From assembly GCA_024707145.1 (NCBI GenBank), contig JANQAI010000014.1:124001-188000 (forward strand): a DNA stretch of 64,000 nt, in the 5' to 3' direction. The notes beneath the pieces are model-generated. The model was not told where the DNA came from and did not search any database. It saw only the letters and a program-made list of their open reading frames with translations. Each line of letters begins with the position of its first letter. The first letter of the stretch is position 1. Shown here piece by piece: positions 35,262 through 46,216 of the stretch. This DNA is from Magnetospirillum sp. (GTDB lineage Bacteria > Pseudomonadota > Alphaproteobacteria > Rhodospirillales > Magnetospirillaceae). The position numbers and the translations under genes were made by a program.

Positions 35262-35702
35262 ATGTCTGAAGCGCCGCCGGATTTCAAGGCCCTCGCGCGC
35301 CGCTACCTGGACCTGTGGCAGGAACAGGTGGCCGCCATGGCCAACGATCCGGCGCTTGCGGAGGCGGTGGCTCAGGGTGTCGCCATGATGGCCCAAATGC
35401 CCGCCGCGTTCCTGCAGGCGGCAGCCGCCGGCGCGACGGCCCCCGTCAACCAGGCGCGAGCAGCCGATGCCGGAAAGCCCTTCGCGAGCCCGCCCGACCC
35501 CGCCGCGCCAGGGGAATCCGGCCCGCCAGGGACCTCGCCCGCTGCCCCTGCATCTGATGACGCACGCTTCGACGCTGATGGGCTCGCGCGCCGCCTTGCC
35601 GCTGTTGAAGAGCGGCTCGCTGCCCTGGAGTCCCGGCTTGGATCAGCAGGCGGAAGCCCTGCGCCAAAGCCTAAGCGAGGCCGGACCAAACGCGTGGGTT
35701 GA
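35262..35702 (+). CDS. Small PHA-associated protein overlapping phaC
   Basis: A 146-residue protein with GAGGAG upstream of ATG 35262. An N-terminal helical part (ALARRYLDLWQEQVAAMAND), a Pro/Ala-rich linker, and a C-terminal coiled-coil heptad run (LARRLAAVEERLAALESRL) with a basic end (PKPKRGRTKRVG). It may help recruit or activate the PHA synthase, as PhaE/PhaM-like small proteins do. It overlaps the next gene in another frame by at least 145 bases; both frames look coding. Confidence 0.65.
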   Translation: MSEAPPDFKALARRYLDLWQEQVAAMANDPALAEAVAQGVAMMAQMPAAFLQAAAAGATAPVNQARAADAGKPFASPPDPAAPGESGPPGTSPAAPASDDARFDADGLARRLAAVEERLAALESRLGSAGGSPAPKPKRGRTKRVG

Positions 35703-36750
35703 GCTGGACCGCGCCCTGGCCGAGGAGGCGCTGGCCCGCCACGAGGCCATGCTGGCCGGCATCGAGGCCTATCGCCGCCACCCCTATGCCCGCACCCTGC
35801 CCGAAGCCCCCGTACTGTGGCGCGAAGGCACCACCGTGCTGCGCGACTACCGCACCGGCAGCGGGGCCAGCAGCGAAGACGGCCTGCCGGTGCTGGTCAT
35901 CCCCTCGCTGGTCAACCGCGCCTATATCCTGGACCTGACCGCGCGGCGCAGCCTGCTGCGCGACCTGGCGGCGCGCGGGTTGGCCCCCTTCCTGGTGGAT
36001 TGGGATGCTCCGGGCGCCGAGGAAAGCGGCTTCTCGCTGGACGACTATATGGCCCGGCTGGAGCGCGCGCTCGCCGTCGTGGTGGCGGCGACCGGGCGCA
36101 AGCCGGCGGTGCTGGGCTATTGCATGGGCGGCAACCTCGCCCTGGCGCTGGCCTGTCTCCGCCCACAGGAGGTGGCCGCCCTGGCACTGCTGGCAACCCC
36201 GTGGGACTTCCATGCCGGACGCGCCGGCCAAGTGGTCCTGCTGCGGGCGCTGGCGCCGGGCCTAGCCGCCCTGACCGAGCGGCTGGGCACCCTGCCGGTG
36301 GACATGCTGCAGGCCATGTTCGCCAGCCTGGACCCCAACCTGGCCGCCCGCAAGTTCGCCGCCTTCGCCCGGCTGAAGCGCCGCAGCGCGCGGGCGCGCG
36401 ATTTCGTCGCGCTGGAGGACTGGGCCAATGACGGCGTCGCCCTGGCCGGCCCGGTGGCGCGCCAATGCCTGTTCGACTGGTATGGAGACAACACGCCGAT
36501 GACAGGGAAATGGCGCGTCGGCGCCGTCCCGGTCTTGCCCAGGCGCGTCGCCGTCCCCACCCTCGTGTTGATACCGGGTAAGGACCGTATCGTGCCGCCT
36601 GAATCGACCCAGCCGCTGGCGGAGCAGATCCCCGGCGCGCGGGTCATGCGGGTGCGCGGCGGCCACGTAGGCATGTTGCTGGCGGGGCGGACCAAGACCG
36701 AGGTCTACGCCCCCCTCGCCAGATGGTTAGTGCGTGCGGCAGTGCAATAG
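35557..36750 (+). CDS. phaC: PHA synthase-like alpha/beta hydrolase
   Basis: About 397 residues with the PHA synthase lipase box GYCMGGNLALAL, whose nucleophile is Cys, then IPGKDRIVPP (catalytic Asp) and RGGHVGML (catalytic His). VLVIPSLVNRAYILDL is a family hallmark of substrate-entry strands. It is shorter than class I PhaC (about 570-600). ATG 35557 is my start; homology (GPRPLPLHL) extends upstream, so the overlap with the preceding gene could be longer. Polymerises 3-hydroxyacyl-CoA. Confidence 0.8.
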   Translation: MTHASTLMGSRAALPLLKSGSLPWSPGLDQQAEALRQSLSEAGPNAWVELDRALAEEALARHEAMLAGIEAYRRHPYARTLPEAPVLWREGTTVLRDYRTGSGASSEDGLPVLVIPSLVNRAYILDLTARRSLLRDLAARGLAPFLVDWDAPGAEESGFSLDDYMARLERALAVVVAATGRKPAVLGYCMGGNLALALACLRPQEVAALALLATPWDFHAGRAGQVVLLRALAPGLAALTERLGTLPVDMLQAMFASLDPNLAARKFAAFARLKRRSARARDFVALEDWANDGVALAGPVARQCLFDWYGDNTPMTGKWRVGAVPVLPRRVAVPTLVLIPGKDRIVPPESTQPLAEQIPGARVMRVRGGHVGMLLAGRTKTEVYAPLARWLVRAAVQ

Positions 36751-36854
36751 GCCGGTTGCGCCACGCTGAGCCCCGCGTACTATGACACCTTGCGGTTCAT
36801 TCTTCCGGGAACACCGCAACGATCGGGTAACGTCCACCAAGGAGCACAGATAAG

Positions 36855-38026
36855 ATGACCGATATCGTTATCGCCGCCGCCACCCGCACCGCCCTCGGTT
36901 CGTTCAGCGGGTCGTTGTCCGGCTATCAGGCGGCGCAGCTGGGCGCGATCGTGATCCGGGAGGTTCTGAACCGCGCCGGCGTGGACGCCGGCGAGGTGGA
37001 CGAGGTCCTGCTGGGCCAGATCCTGACCGCCGGCAACGGCATGAACCCGGCCCGCCAGGCGGCGCTGAACGCCGGCCTGCCCATCGAATCCACCGCCATG
37101 ACCATCAACCAGGTGTGCGGCTCGGGCCTGCGCGCCGTGGCGCTGGGCATGCAGTCCCTGCTGGCCGGCGATTCCGCATCGTTGTGGCCGGCGGCCAGGA
37201 GAGCATGACCAATTCCCAGCATGCCGGTTACCTGCGCGGCGGCGTCAAGATGGGCCCCATGGCCTTCGTCGACACCATGATCAACGACGGCCTGACCGAC
37301 GTCTTCAACAACTACCACATGGGCATCACCGCCGAGAACGTGGCCAAGGAGTTCCAGATCACCCGCGAACAGCAGGATGAGTTCGCGGTGGCCTCGCAGA
37401 ACAAGGCCGAGGCCGCGATCAAGGGCGGCCGCTTCAAGGACGAGATCACGCCCGTGAAGATCGTGGTGAAGAAGGAAGAGAAGCTGTTCGACACCGACGA
37501 GTTCGTCCGTTTCGGCGCCACCCTGGACAGCTTGGCCAAGCTGCGCCCCGCCTTCGCCAAGGACGGCACCGTCACCGCCGGCAACGCCTCGGGCATCAAT
37601 GACGGCGCGGCCGCCGTGGTGCTGATGACCGCCGACGAGGCGGCCAAGCGCGGCATCAAGCCGCTGGCCCGCATCGCCAGCTGGGCCACCGCCGGCGTCG
37701 ATCCCAAGATCATGGGCTGCGGCCCCATCCCGGCGTCGAAGAAGGCGCTGGAAAAGGCCGGCTGGAACCACCAGGACCTGGACCTGATCGAGGCCAACGA
37801 GGCCTTCGCCGCCCAGGCCATCGCCGTCAACAAGGGCCTGGGCTGGGACACCGCCAAGGTCAACGTGAATGGCGGCGCCATCGCGCTGGGCCATCCCATC
37901 GGCGCCTCGGGCTGCCGCGTGCTGGTGTCGCTGCTGCACGAAATGGCCAAGCGTGACGCCAAGAAGGGCCTGGCCACCCTGTGCATCGGCGGCGGCATGG
38001 GCATCGCCCTTTGCGTCGAACGCTGA
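36855..38026 (+). CDS. phaA: Acetyl-CoA acetyltransferase (PHB thiolase), frameshifted
   Basis: Condenses two acetyl-CoA to acetoacetyl-CoA for PHB. ATRTALGSFSGSLSG opens the protein, NQVCGSGLRAVAL carries the nucleophilic Cys, and NVNGGAIALGHPIGASGCR plus CIGGGMGIA carry the catalytic His/Cys. One C is missing at 37174-37175; with it the frame runs GDSRIVVAGGQESM, as in all thiolases. Phosphate of regulation unknown; followed by phaB. Confidence 0.92.
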
Positions 38027-38049
38027 TAGGGTTTTTCAGCTGAAAGTTA

Positions 38050-38080
38050 CGGGGAGCCTCGCCCGCCCGGAGGCTCCCCG
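38050..38080 (+). terminator. Intercistronic hairpin between phaA and phaB
   Basis: CGGGGAGCCTC and GAGGCTCCCCG form an 11-bp stem with a nine-base loop, without a T-run. It may tune phaB expression relative to phaA or stabilise the phaA message. Confidence 0.55.
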
Positions 38081-38149
38081 GTACAAAATCCGGGTGGAAA
38101 CGAAACAGGCCGGGCCAATAACCGGCCAACCAGGAAATAGGAGAACATC

Positions 38150-38872
38150 ATGGGGCGTGTTGCAGTTGTGACCGGTGGCACCCGCGGCATCGGCCGCGCC
38201 ATCTCCGAGGCGCTGAAGAACGCCGGCTACCGTGTGGCGGCCAATTACTTCGGCAATGTGGAAGCGGCGCGCCAGTTCACCGAGGAGACCGGCATTCCCA
38301 CCTACCGCTGGGACGTCTCCAACTTCGCCGAGTGCGAAGCGGCGGTGCAGAAGATCACCCACGAGATCGGCCCGGTCGAGATCGTGGTCAACAATGCCGG
38401 CATCACCCGTGACGCCACCCTTCACCGCATGTCCTACCAAATGTGGGAAGAGGTCATCCACACCAACCTGACCAGTTGCTTCAACATGGCCCGCCTGGTG
38501 ATCGATTCCATGCGCGAGCGCGGCTTCGGCCGTATCGTCAACATCGGCTCGATCAACGGCCAGGCCGGCCAGTACGGCCAGGTGAACTACGCCGCCGCCA
38601 AGTCGGGCATCCACGGCTTCACCAAGGCGCTGGCCCAGGAAGGTGCCGCCAAGGGCATCACCGTCAACGCCATCGCCCCCGGCTATGTGGACACCGACAT
38701 GGTGCGCGCCGTGCCGCCGGCGGTGCTGGAGAAGATCATCGCCAAGATCCCGGTGGGCCGCCTGGGCCGCGCCGAGGACATCGCCCGCTGCGTCATGTTC
38801 CTGATCGCCGACAATGCCGACTTCATCACCGGCTCGACCATCTCGGTCAACGGCGGCCAGCACATGTACTAG
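38150..38872 (+). CDS. phaB: Acetoacetyl-CoA reductase
   Basis: An NADPH-dependent short-chain dehydrogenase of 240 residues making 3-hydroxybutyryl-CoA. TGGTRGIGRAI is the cofactor loop, NNAGITRDATLHRM holds the substrate segment, and INGQAGQYGQVNYAAAKSG is the catalytic Ser/Tyr/Lys stretch. It completes the phaC-phaA-phaB order with AGGAGAACATC just before the start. Confidence 0.95.
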   Translation: MGRVAVVTGGTRGIGRAISEALKNAGYRVAANYFGNVEAARQFTEETGIPTYRWDVSNFAECEAAVQKITHEIGPVEIVVNNAGITRDATLHRMSYQMWEEVIHTNLTSCFNMARLVIDSMRERGFGRIVNIGSINGQAGQYGQVNYAAAKSGIHGFTKALAQEGAAKGITVNAIAPGYVDTDMVRAVPPAVLEKIIAKIPVGRLGRAEDIARCVMFLIADNADFITGSTISVNGGQHMY

Positions 38873-38908
38873 CGTTTCGCCAGCGGACAGAATCGCCGCT
38901 CCTTGCGT

Positions 38909-38992
38909 CATGGCCGGGCTCGCCCCGGCCATCCACGTCTTTCCGCGGGCTCGATGCCAGTGGATGCCCGGAACAAGTCCGGGCATGACGAC
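38909..38992. repeat. REP-like repeat, copy 2
   Basis: Same element as at 26006-26113: GTCATGGCCGGGCTCGCCCC with a closing GATGCCCGGAACAAGTCCGG and GGCATGACGA. It sits downstream of phaB. Confidence 0.7.
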
Positions 38993-39060
38993 TCAAGAAG
39001 CGATGTGATTGCGAGCGGCCCTTGGGGCGGGAAGCGATTCCCGCCCTTTTTGCATCCGCC

Positions 39061-40357
39061 CTACGACGCCGCGCCGGCCACCATCCGCAATTTTTCCAGG
39101 CATTGGTCGCGGCCGGGCCGGAAGTCGTTGACCTCCCACCATTCGTCCACCTGTGCGAGCACCGCGCCGATGGCGGGTCCACGCGGCACCCCCAACGCCA
39201 GGGCATCGGCGCCGCGCACGGGGAGCTGCACCGGCTGCCAGGCATCGGCGAGGTCGAGCAGGCGGATCCACGCCGCCGTTTCCGCCGTGGACATGCGCGC
39301 CTCAGCCGCCCGCTCGGCCGCCCAGGCGCACAGCACCAGGTCGCGGAACACGTCGGCGCCGACGCGGCGCAGGGCGCGCCGCGCCGCCCGCTCGTCCATG
39401 GTGCGCGCCACCGCCACCTTGGGCGCCACCATGGCGCGCAGGCGGTCGGTCTGCACCCCCGACAGCTTGAGCCGCTCGCCGATGGCGTCGACGCCCTCGG
39501 CATCGGCGTGCAGGATCACCGCCAGCCGGCGGATGGGGTCGGGGTGGAGATGGGGCCGCACCAGGGCCCGCGTCTCCAGCCAGGTCATCACCCGCAGCCG
39601 GCCGAACTCGCTCGCCTCGGGCAGGATGGGTCTGAGGATGCCCTCGCCGTGCATGACGATCAGCACGCTGGCCGGGTCCGGCGCCTGAAGCAGGCGGACC
39701 AGTTCGCCGGCCACCCGCTCGCCCGACAGTTTGACCAGTTCCGGCGCCATGCGCCGACACGCCGCCAGCGCCGCCGGATCCATGGGCGGACGGCCGTAAT
39801 GGGCGAAAAAGCGGAAGAAGCGCAACAGGCGCAGCACGTCCTCCTCGATGCGCTTCATGGGGTCGCCGACGAAGCGCACCGCCCCCGCCCCCCAGGTCGG
39901 CCAAGCCGTTGAAGGGATCGTAGATGCGCCCCTGGGGGTCGGCGCACATGGCGTTCATGGTGAAATCGCGCCGCGCCGCATCGGCCGTCCAGTCGTCGGT
40001 GAAGGCGACGCGGGCATGGCGGCCGAAGGTCTGCACGTCCTCGCGCAGGGTGGTGATCTCGTAATGGGCCTTGCCGACCACCGCGGTGACGGTGCCGTGG
40101 GCGATGCCGGTGGGGATGACTCGGATGCCGGCGCGCGACAGCAGCTCCATGACCCGCTCGGGCGGCTCGTGGGTGGCGATGTCGATGTCCTTGATGGGCC
40201 GGTGCAGCACCGAATCGCGCACGCAGCCGCCGACGAAGCGGATCTCGGAGCCCTCGGCGGTCAGCGCCGCCACCACCGCCTGGGTTTCCGGTGCCTGCAT
40301 CCACGGCTGCGGCGGCAACTGGCCCAGCGGCTCGGCACTTCCCGGCACCGGGCGCAT
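39061..40357 (-). CDS. cca: CCA tRNA nucleotidyltransferase, frameshifted
   Basis: Adds or repairs the 3' CCA of tRNAs. The catalytic DxD appears in FVGGCVRDSVLHRPIKDIDIAT and ARRDFTMNAMCADPQG is the neck segment, then EEDVLRLLRFFRFFAHYG. The frame breaks at the two C runs 39890-39901: with the six-base run read as five the protein continues LADLGAGAVRFVGDPMKRIE. About 430 residues. Translation is coupled to the Nudix gene upstream (TGATG overlap). Confidence 0.88.
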
Positions 40358-41040
40358 CAGGGTCGTCCCGCCTGCGGGAGCAACACTTCCGACAGGTTGA
40401 CCAGGATGCCGGCGGTGGCGCCCCAGATCACCCGCTCCTCCCAGGTCATGGACCAGAACGGCCGGTGGCGGCCTTCCACCACCACGCGGTTCAGCTTGTG
40501 GTTCTCGGGGTCGAGCAGGAAATGCAACGGTACTTCGAACACCTCGGCCACCTCGAAGGGATCGGGCGACAGCTCGAAGGGCGGGGTGACCACGCCTACC
40601 ACCGGAGTAACGCCGAAGCCGGTGCCGGTGACGTAGAGGTCGAGGCGGCCGAGAATGGTGACCCGCTCGCGGCCGAGGCCGATTTCCTCCTCGGTTTCGC
40701 GCAGGGCGGCGACCAGCGGGTCGCCACCGTCGGACTCCTCCAGCCGGCCGCCGGGAAAGCTGATCTGGCCGGGATGGTGGGCAAGGTGGTCGGTGCGCTG
40801 GGTCAGCAGCACCGTCAGCCCCTCGGGCCGTTCCACCAGCGGCACCAGCACCGCCGCCGGAGTGGGCGGCCGGCCCAGCGCGGCGCGGCCCGGACGCACG
40901 TCGCCGTCCACCCGCGCTTCCAGCATGGCGTCGCCGCGCCCGGCCGGATCGAACCCGGCGGCAAGCAATTCGGTGATCCGCTCTCGCGTCAGATGGGATC
41001 GTCCAGCCGTCCCAGGGGAAAGAAGGTTCCGCTGCTCCAT
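40357..41040 (-). CDS. Nudix hydrolase, CoA-pyrophosphatase type
   Basis: A 227-residue enzyme with the Nudix box GRLEESDGGDPLVAALRETE followed by EEIGL, and the upstream HLAHHPGQISFPGG and downstream VTPVVGVVTPPFEL patches typical of the CoA pyrophosphatase subgroup. Its start overlaps the DUF1285 gene by 52 bases. Likely cleaves CoA or related dinucleotides; housecleaning role. Confidence 0.87.
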   Translation of the reverse strand: MEQRNLLSPGTAGRSHLTRERITELLAAGFDPAGRGDAMLEARVDGDVRPGRAALGRPPTPAAVLVPLVERPEGLTVLLTQRTDHLAHHPGQISFPGGRLEESDGGDPLVAALRETEEEIGLGRERVTILGRLDLYVTGTGFGVTPVVGVVTPPFELSPDPFEVAEVFEVPLHFLLDPENHKLNRVVVEGRHRPFWSMTWEERVIWGATAGILVNLSEVLLPQAGRP

Positions 41041-41522
41041 AGGCCGTACAGTTCTTCTCCGTCCACCTTTTCCTCGAAGCCCTGCGCCACCAGTTCATAA
41101 TACACGGAACGGGTCAGCCGCGCCTCCAGCCCGTCGCGAACGTGGACATAGGGCACAGGTTCGCCGGTTTCGCCACACTCGGCAATCCTTAGGGCATGCA
41201 GGGCATCCACCGTCACGATCTCGTCCATATTGGTGCGGAAGCTTATGACCTTCTCGCGCCCGCAGCCGCAGGTGAACATCTCGACGGCGATGAAGGGAAC
41301 GTCGTCCACCTGGATGGTCCCCATCTCGTCGGGGGTGACCAGCCAGTAGGAACCGTCGGCCCGGCGCTCCATCACCGAAGCGAACAGGCAGACCATCTCT
41401 TTGCGGTTAATCGGCGAGCCGTGGTAGAACCATCGTCCGTTCCTGTCGATCCTGAGGCCGAGATCACCGCAATTGGTGGGGCCTTCGGGAACACTGGTCC
41501 GGGTTTTGGGCAGGGTTGCCAA
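40989..41522 (-). CDS. DUF1285 domain protein
   Basis: A 177-residue alphaproteobacterial protein of unknown function: LRIDRNGRWFYHGSPINRKE, then MVCLFASVMERRADGSYWLV and DDVPFIAVEMFTCG, the DUF1285 pattern. It heads the operon with the Nudix hydrolase and CCA-adding enzyme and diverges from the MoxR operon. Confidence 0.85.
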   Translation of the reverse strand: MATLPKTRTSVPEGPTNCGDLGLRIDRNGRWFYHGSPINRKEMVCLFASVMERRADGSYWLVTPDEMGTIQVDDVPFIAVEMFTCGCGREKVISFRTNMDEIVTVDALHALRIAECGETGEPVPYVHVRDGLEARLTRSVYYELVAQGFEEKVDGEELYGLWSSGTFFPLGRLDDPI

Positions 41523-41607
41523 TCTGTCATCTCCGAGGGACGGCTTCGCCCACTACTACGTTTGCATGTTCCGTCAAATTTCAACCGGCAGCCCGGAGGC
41601 GCAGCCC

Positions 41608-42637
<1,030 letters not shown>

Positions 42638-42641
<4 letters not shown>

Positions 42642-43510
42642 GCGTTTCCCCGCTGGAGGGAAAAGCCCAGGATCTGGCGGCGCGCCTGCCGCCCTTGCTG
42701 CTGGCGGCCGAGCGGGTCGCCGCCACCGTGGCCGGTGGCACCCACGGCCGCCGCCGCTCGGGCACCGGCGAGACCTTCTGGCAGTTCCGCCACGCCCAGC
42801 CCGGCGACCCGGCCGGTGCCATCGACTGGCGCCAGTCGGCCCGCGCCGAAGGATTGTTCGTGCGCGAGACCGAATGGGCCGCCGCCCAGGTGGTGGGCCT
42901 GTGGCGCGACGGTTCGGCCTCCATGGCCTGGCGCTCGTCGCCCAACCTGCCGCCCAAAAGCGAACGGGCCGAGGTGCTGACCCTGGCCCTGGCCGCCCTG
43001 CTGCTGAAGGCGGGCGAGAAGGTGGCGTTGCTGTCGGGCGCCCTGCCGCCCACCACCGGCGGCGGCGCGCTGACCCGGCTGGCCGCCGCCCTGCTGGCGG
43101 ACGATGCCGGCCTGCCGCCACCCGGCCGGCTGCCCCGCCACGCCGAGCGGGTGCTGATGTCCGACTTCATGCTGCCGCTGCCCCAGGTCGAGGCCGCCCT
43201 GCGCGCCCTGGCGGCCGAGGGCGGCGGCGGCCATCTGGTCCAGGTGCTGGACCCGGCCGAGGAAAGCCTGCCCTATGCCGGGCGCATCCGCTTCCTGGGG
43301 CTGGAGGACGAGGGCGAAATGCTGGTGCGCCGGGCCGAGGACGTGCGCAACGCCTATCAGCGCCGCCTGGCGGCCCACCGCGACGGGCTGGCCGCCCTGG
43401 CGCGCAGCCTGGGGTGGAGCTTCGCCACCCATCACACCGACCAGCCGCCGCAGGTGGCCTTGCTGGCCCTGCACACCCGGCTGTCCACCCCCCGCAGCGG
43501 ACGCCGCTGA
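42638..43510 (+). CDS. DUF58 domain protein
   Basis: A 290-residue protein with the DUF58 core GTGETFWQFRHAQPGDPAG, IDWRQSARAEGLFVRETEW and VLMSDFMLPL, a von Willebrand A-like fold without a perfect MIDAS. It partners MoxR ATPases. The start is the GTG overlapping the MoxR stop, and its own stop overlaps the DUF4159 gene start, giving one operon. Confidence 0.9.
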
Positions 43511-46216
43511 TGCTGTCGCTGGGCCCCCTCGCCTTCGCCGCCCCCTGGGCCCTGGCCGCCGCGGGCCTGCTGCCGGTGCTGTGGTGGCTGCTGCGGGTGG
43601 TGCCGCCAGCGCCGCGCCGGCTGGATTTTCCCGCCATCCGCCTGCTGTTCGGGCTGGAGGGACACGAGGACGCCAGCGCCCGCACACCGTGGTGGGTGCT
43701 GGCGTTGCGCCTGCTGCTGGCCCTGTTGGTCATCCTGACCGCCGCCCATCCCCTGCTCAATCCCGGCCAGCCGCTGGGCGGCCAAGGCGGGCCGCTGGTG
43801 CTGGCGGTGGACGACGGCTGGGCCTCGGCGCGGGATTGGCCGGCGCGGCGCGCCTTCCTGGACCAGACCCTCGCCCGCGCCGAGCGCGACGGCCGTCCGG
43901 TGGTGGTGGTGCCCACCGCGCCGCCGGCCGATGGCGGCAAGGTGGAGGCCAGCCCGATGATGGCAGCCGCCCAGGCCCGCCCGCTGGTGGCGGCGCTGGC
44001 CCCCAAGCCGTGGACGCCCGATCGCGCCGCCGCCGCCCAGGCGGTCAAAGGCATCGCGCGGGACCGCGTCGCCGGGGTGGTGTGGCTGGCCGACGGCATC
44101 GACGACGGCCACGGTGCCGACCTGGCGCATGCCCTGCAGACCCTGGGCGGCGGCGTCGAGATGGTCACCGGCGACAGCGGCCGGCTGCTGTTGCCCCCCA
44201 GGAGAACGCCGCCCGCGACCGGCTGGACGTCACCGTGCTGCGGGCGCCGCCGGCCCGCGCGCCGGATCGGCTGGCGGTGCGGGCGGTGGACGGCTCCGGC
44301 CGGGTGCTGGGGCGCGAGGACGTGACGATGGCGGCAGGCCAGACCGAAGCGGTGGCCAGCCTGCGCCTGCCGCCGGAGCTGCGCAACCGGCTGGTTCGCC
44401 TGGACATCGAAGCGGAACAGGGGCCGGCGCGCTGGTGCTGCTGGACCAACGCTGGCGCCGCCGCCCGGTTGGGCTGGCCGGTGGCGACGAGGCCGGCGCC
44501 CCGCTGCTGGCCCAGTTGACCTATGTGGAGCGCGCCCTGGCCCCCACCGCCGACCTCAAGCACGGCGAGATTTCCGAACTGCTGGGCGGCGAGATGGCGG
44601 TGCTGATCCTGGCCGACGTCCCGGCGGTGCTGGGCACCACCGCCGACCGGCTGGCGCAATGGGTGGAGAATGGCGGTGTGCTGGTGCGCTTCGCCGGCCC
44701 CCTGCTGGCCCAGGCGGCGGCCACGCCGGAACCCGATCCGCTGTTGCCGGTGCGCCTGCGCGGCGGCGGCCGCAATCTGGGCGGCGCCATGAGCTGGACC
44801 AATCCGCAGGGCCTGGCGCCGTTTCCCGAGGACGGCCCGTTCGCCGGCCTGAGCGTGCCCGCCGAGGTCACCATCACCGCCCAGGTACTGGCCGAGCCGA
44901 CCCTGGAGCTGGGCGAGCGCACCTGGGCGCGGCTGGCCGACGGCACCCCGCTGGTCACCGGCGCGCACAAGGGCAAGGGCTGGGTGATCCTGGTCCACAC
45001 CAGCGCCAATGCCGCCTGGAGCAACCTGCCCCTCTCGGGCCTGTTCGTGGACATGCTGAAGCGCCTGGTGGAGCTGTCGGCGGGGCTGGGCAGCGGCCCC
45101 AACGCCGCCGGCCCGCTGCCGCCCGTGCGGGTGCTGGACGGTTTCGGCCGCCTGGGTGATCCCGGACCGGCGGCGACGGCGCTGGGCGGCGATCCCGCCG
45201 CCATCCGCCCCGGCCCCCGCCACCCGCCCGGGCTCTACGGCGAAGGCGGGATGGTGGCGCTGAACCTCGCCCCTTCGCTGGGCCGCCCCGCCGCCCTGGT
45301 GCCGCCCTCGGGGGTGACGCAGACCTCGCTGAGCGGACACGCGGCCGAGCGGGACCTGCGTCCCGGCCTGCTGGCCGCCGCCCTGGCCTTGCTGGCGATC
45401 GATCTGCTGGTGGCGCTGGCCCTGCGCGGCCTGCTGGGCCGCCGGGGCGCCGCCGCCGCCCTGGCCCTGATCCTGGTCCTGCCGGCGCCGCGTCCGGGCG
45501 AGGCCGCCGATTCCTTCGCCCTGGAGGCCGGCCTGGAAACCCGGCTGGCCTATGTGCGCACCGGCGACGCCGCCCTGGACGGCAAGAGCGCCGCCGGCCT
45601 GCGGGCGCTGAGCCGGGTGATCGGCGAACGCTCCACCGCCAGCCTGGGCGAACCCATGGGCGTGGACGTGGAAAACGACCCGGTGCTGTTCTTCCCGCTG
45701 CTCTATTGGCCGGTGGGGACGGCGCCGAAGCCGCTGTCGCCCAAGGCGGCGGACAAGCTGAACGCCTACATGCGGGCGGGCGGGCTGATCGTCATCGACA
45801 CCGGAAGCCAGGCCGAGGCCGGCGGCAGCGGCGACGAGGCTCCGTTGCGCGCCCTGACCCAGGGCCTTGCCGTCCCGCCCCTCGTGCCGCTGACCGAGGA
45901 GCACGTGCTGACCCGCTCGTTCTACCTGCTGAAGGAAATGCCTGGCCGCTTCGAGGGCGGCGCGGTATGGGTGGCCGACGCCCAGGGCTCGACCAATGAC
46001 GGGGTGTCGCCGGTGGTGGTGGGGGGCAACGACTGGGCCGGCGCCTGGGCCGCCGACCACAACGGCCGGCCCATGTTCGCCACCGTGCCGGGCGGCGAGC
46101 GCCAGCGCGAACTGGCCTATCGCGTCGGCATCAACCTGGTCATGTACGCGCTGACCGGCAACTACAAGGCCGACCAGGTGCACCTGCCCGCCATCATGGA
46201 GCGGCTGGGACGATGA
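43510..46216 (+). CDS. BatA-like membrane protein with C-terminal DUF4159, two frameshifts
   Basis: About 900 residues. The N-terminus has membrane helices (AFAAPWALAAAGLLPVLWWL and WWVLALRLLLALLVILTAA) and the RRLDFPAIRLL motif of BatA-type proteins. The C-terminus is DUF4159 (LAYVRTGDAALD, LFFPLLYWPVG, AYMRAGGLIVIDTGS, AYRVGINLVMYALTGNYKADQVH). Single-base deletions at 44201-44206 and 44432-44435 break the frame; each side is highly conserved in style. Member of the MoxR-DUF58 operon, probably envelope or stress function. Confidence 0.82.
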
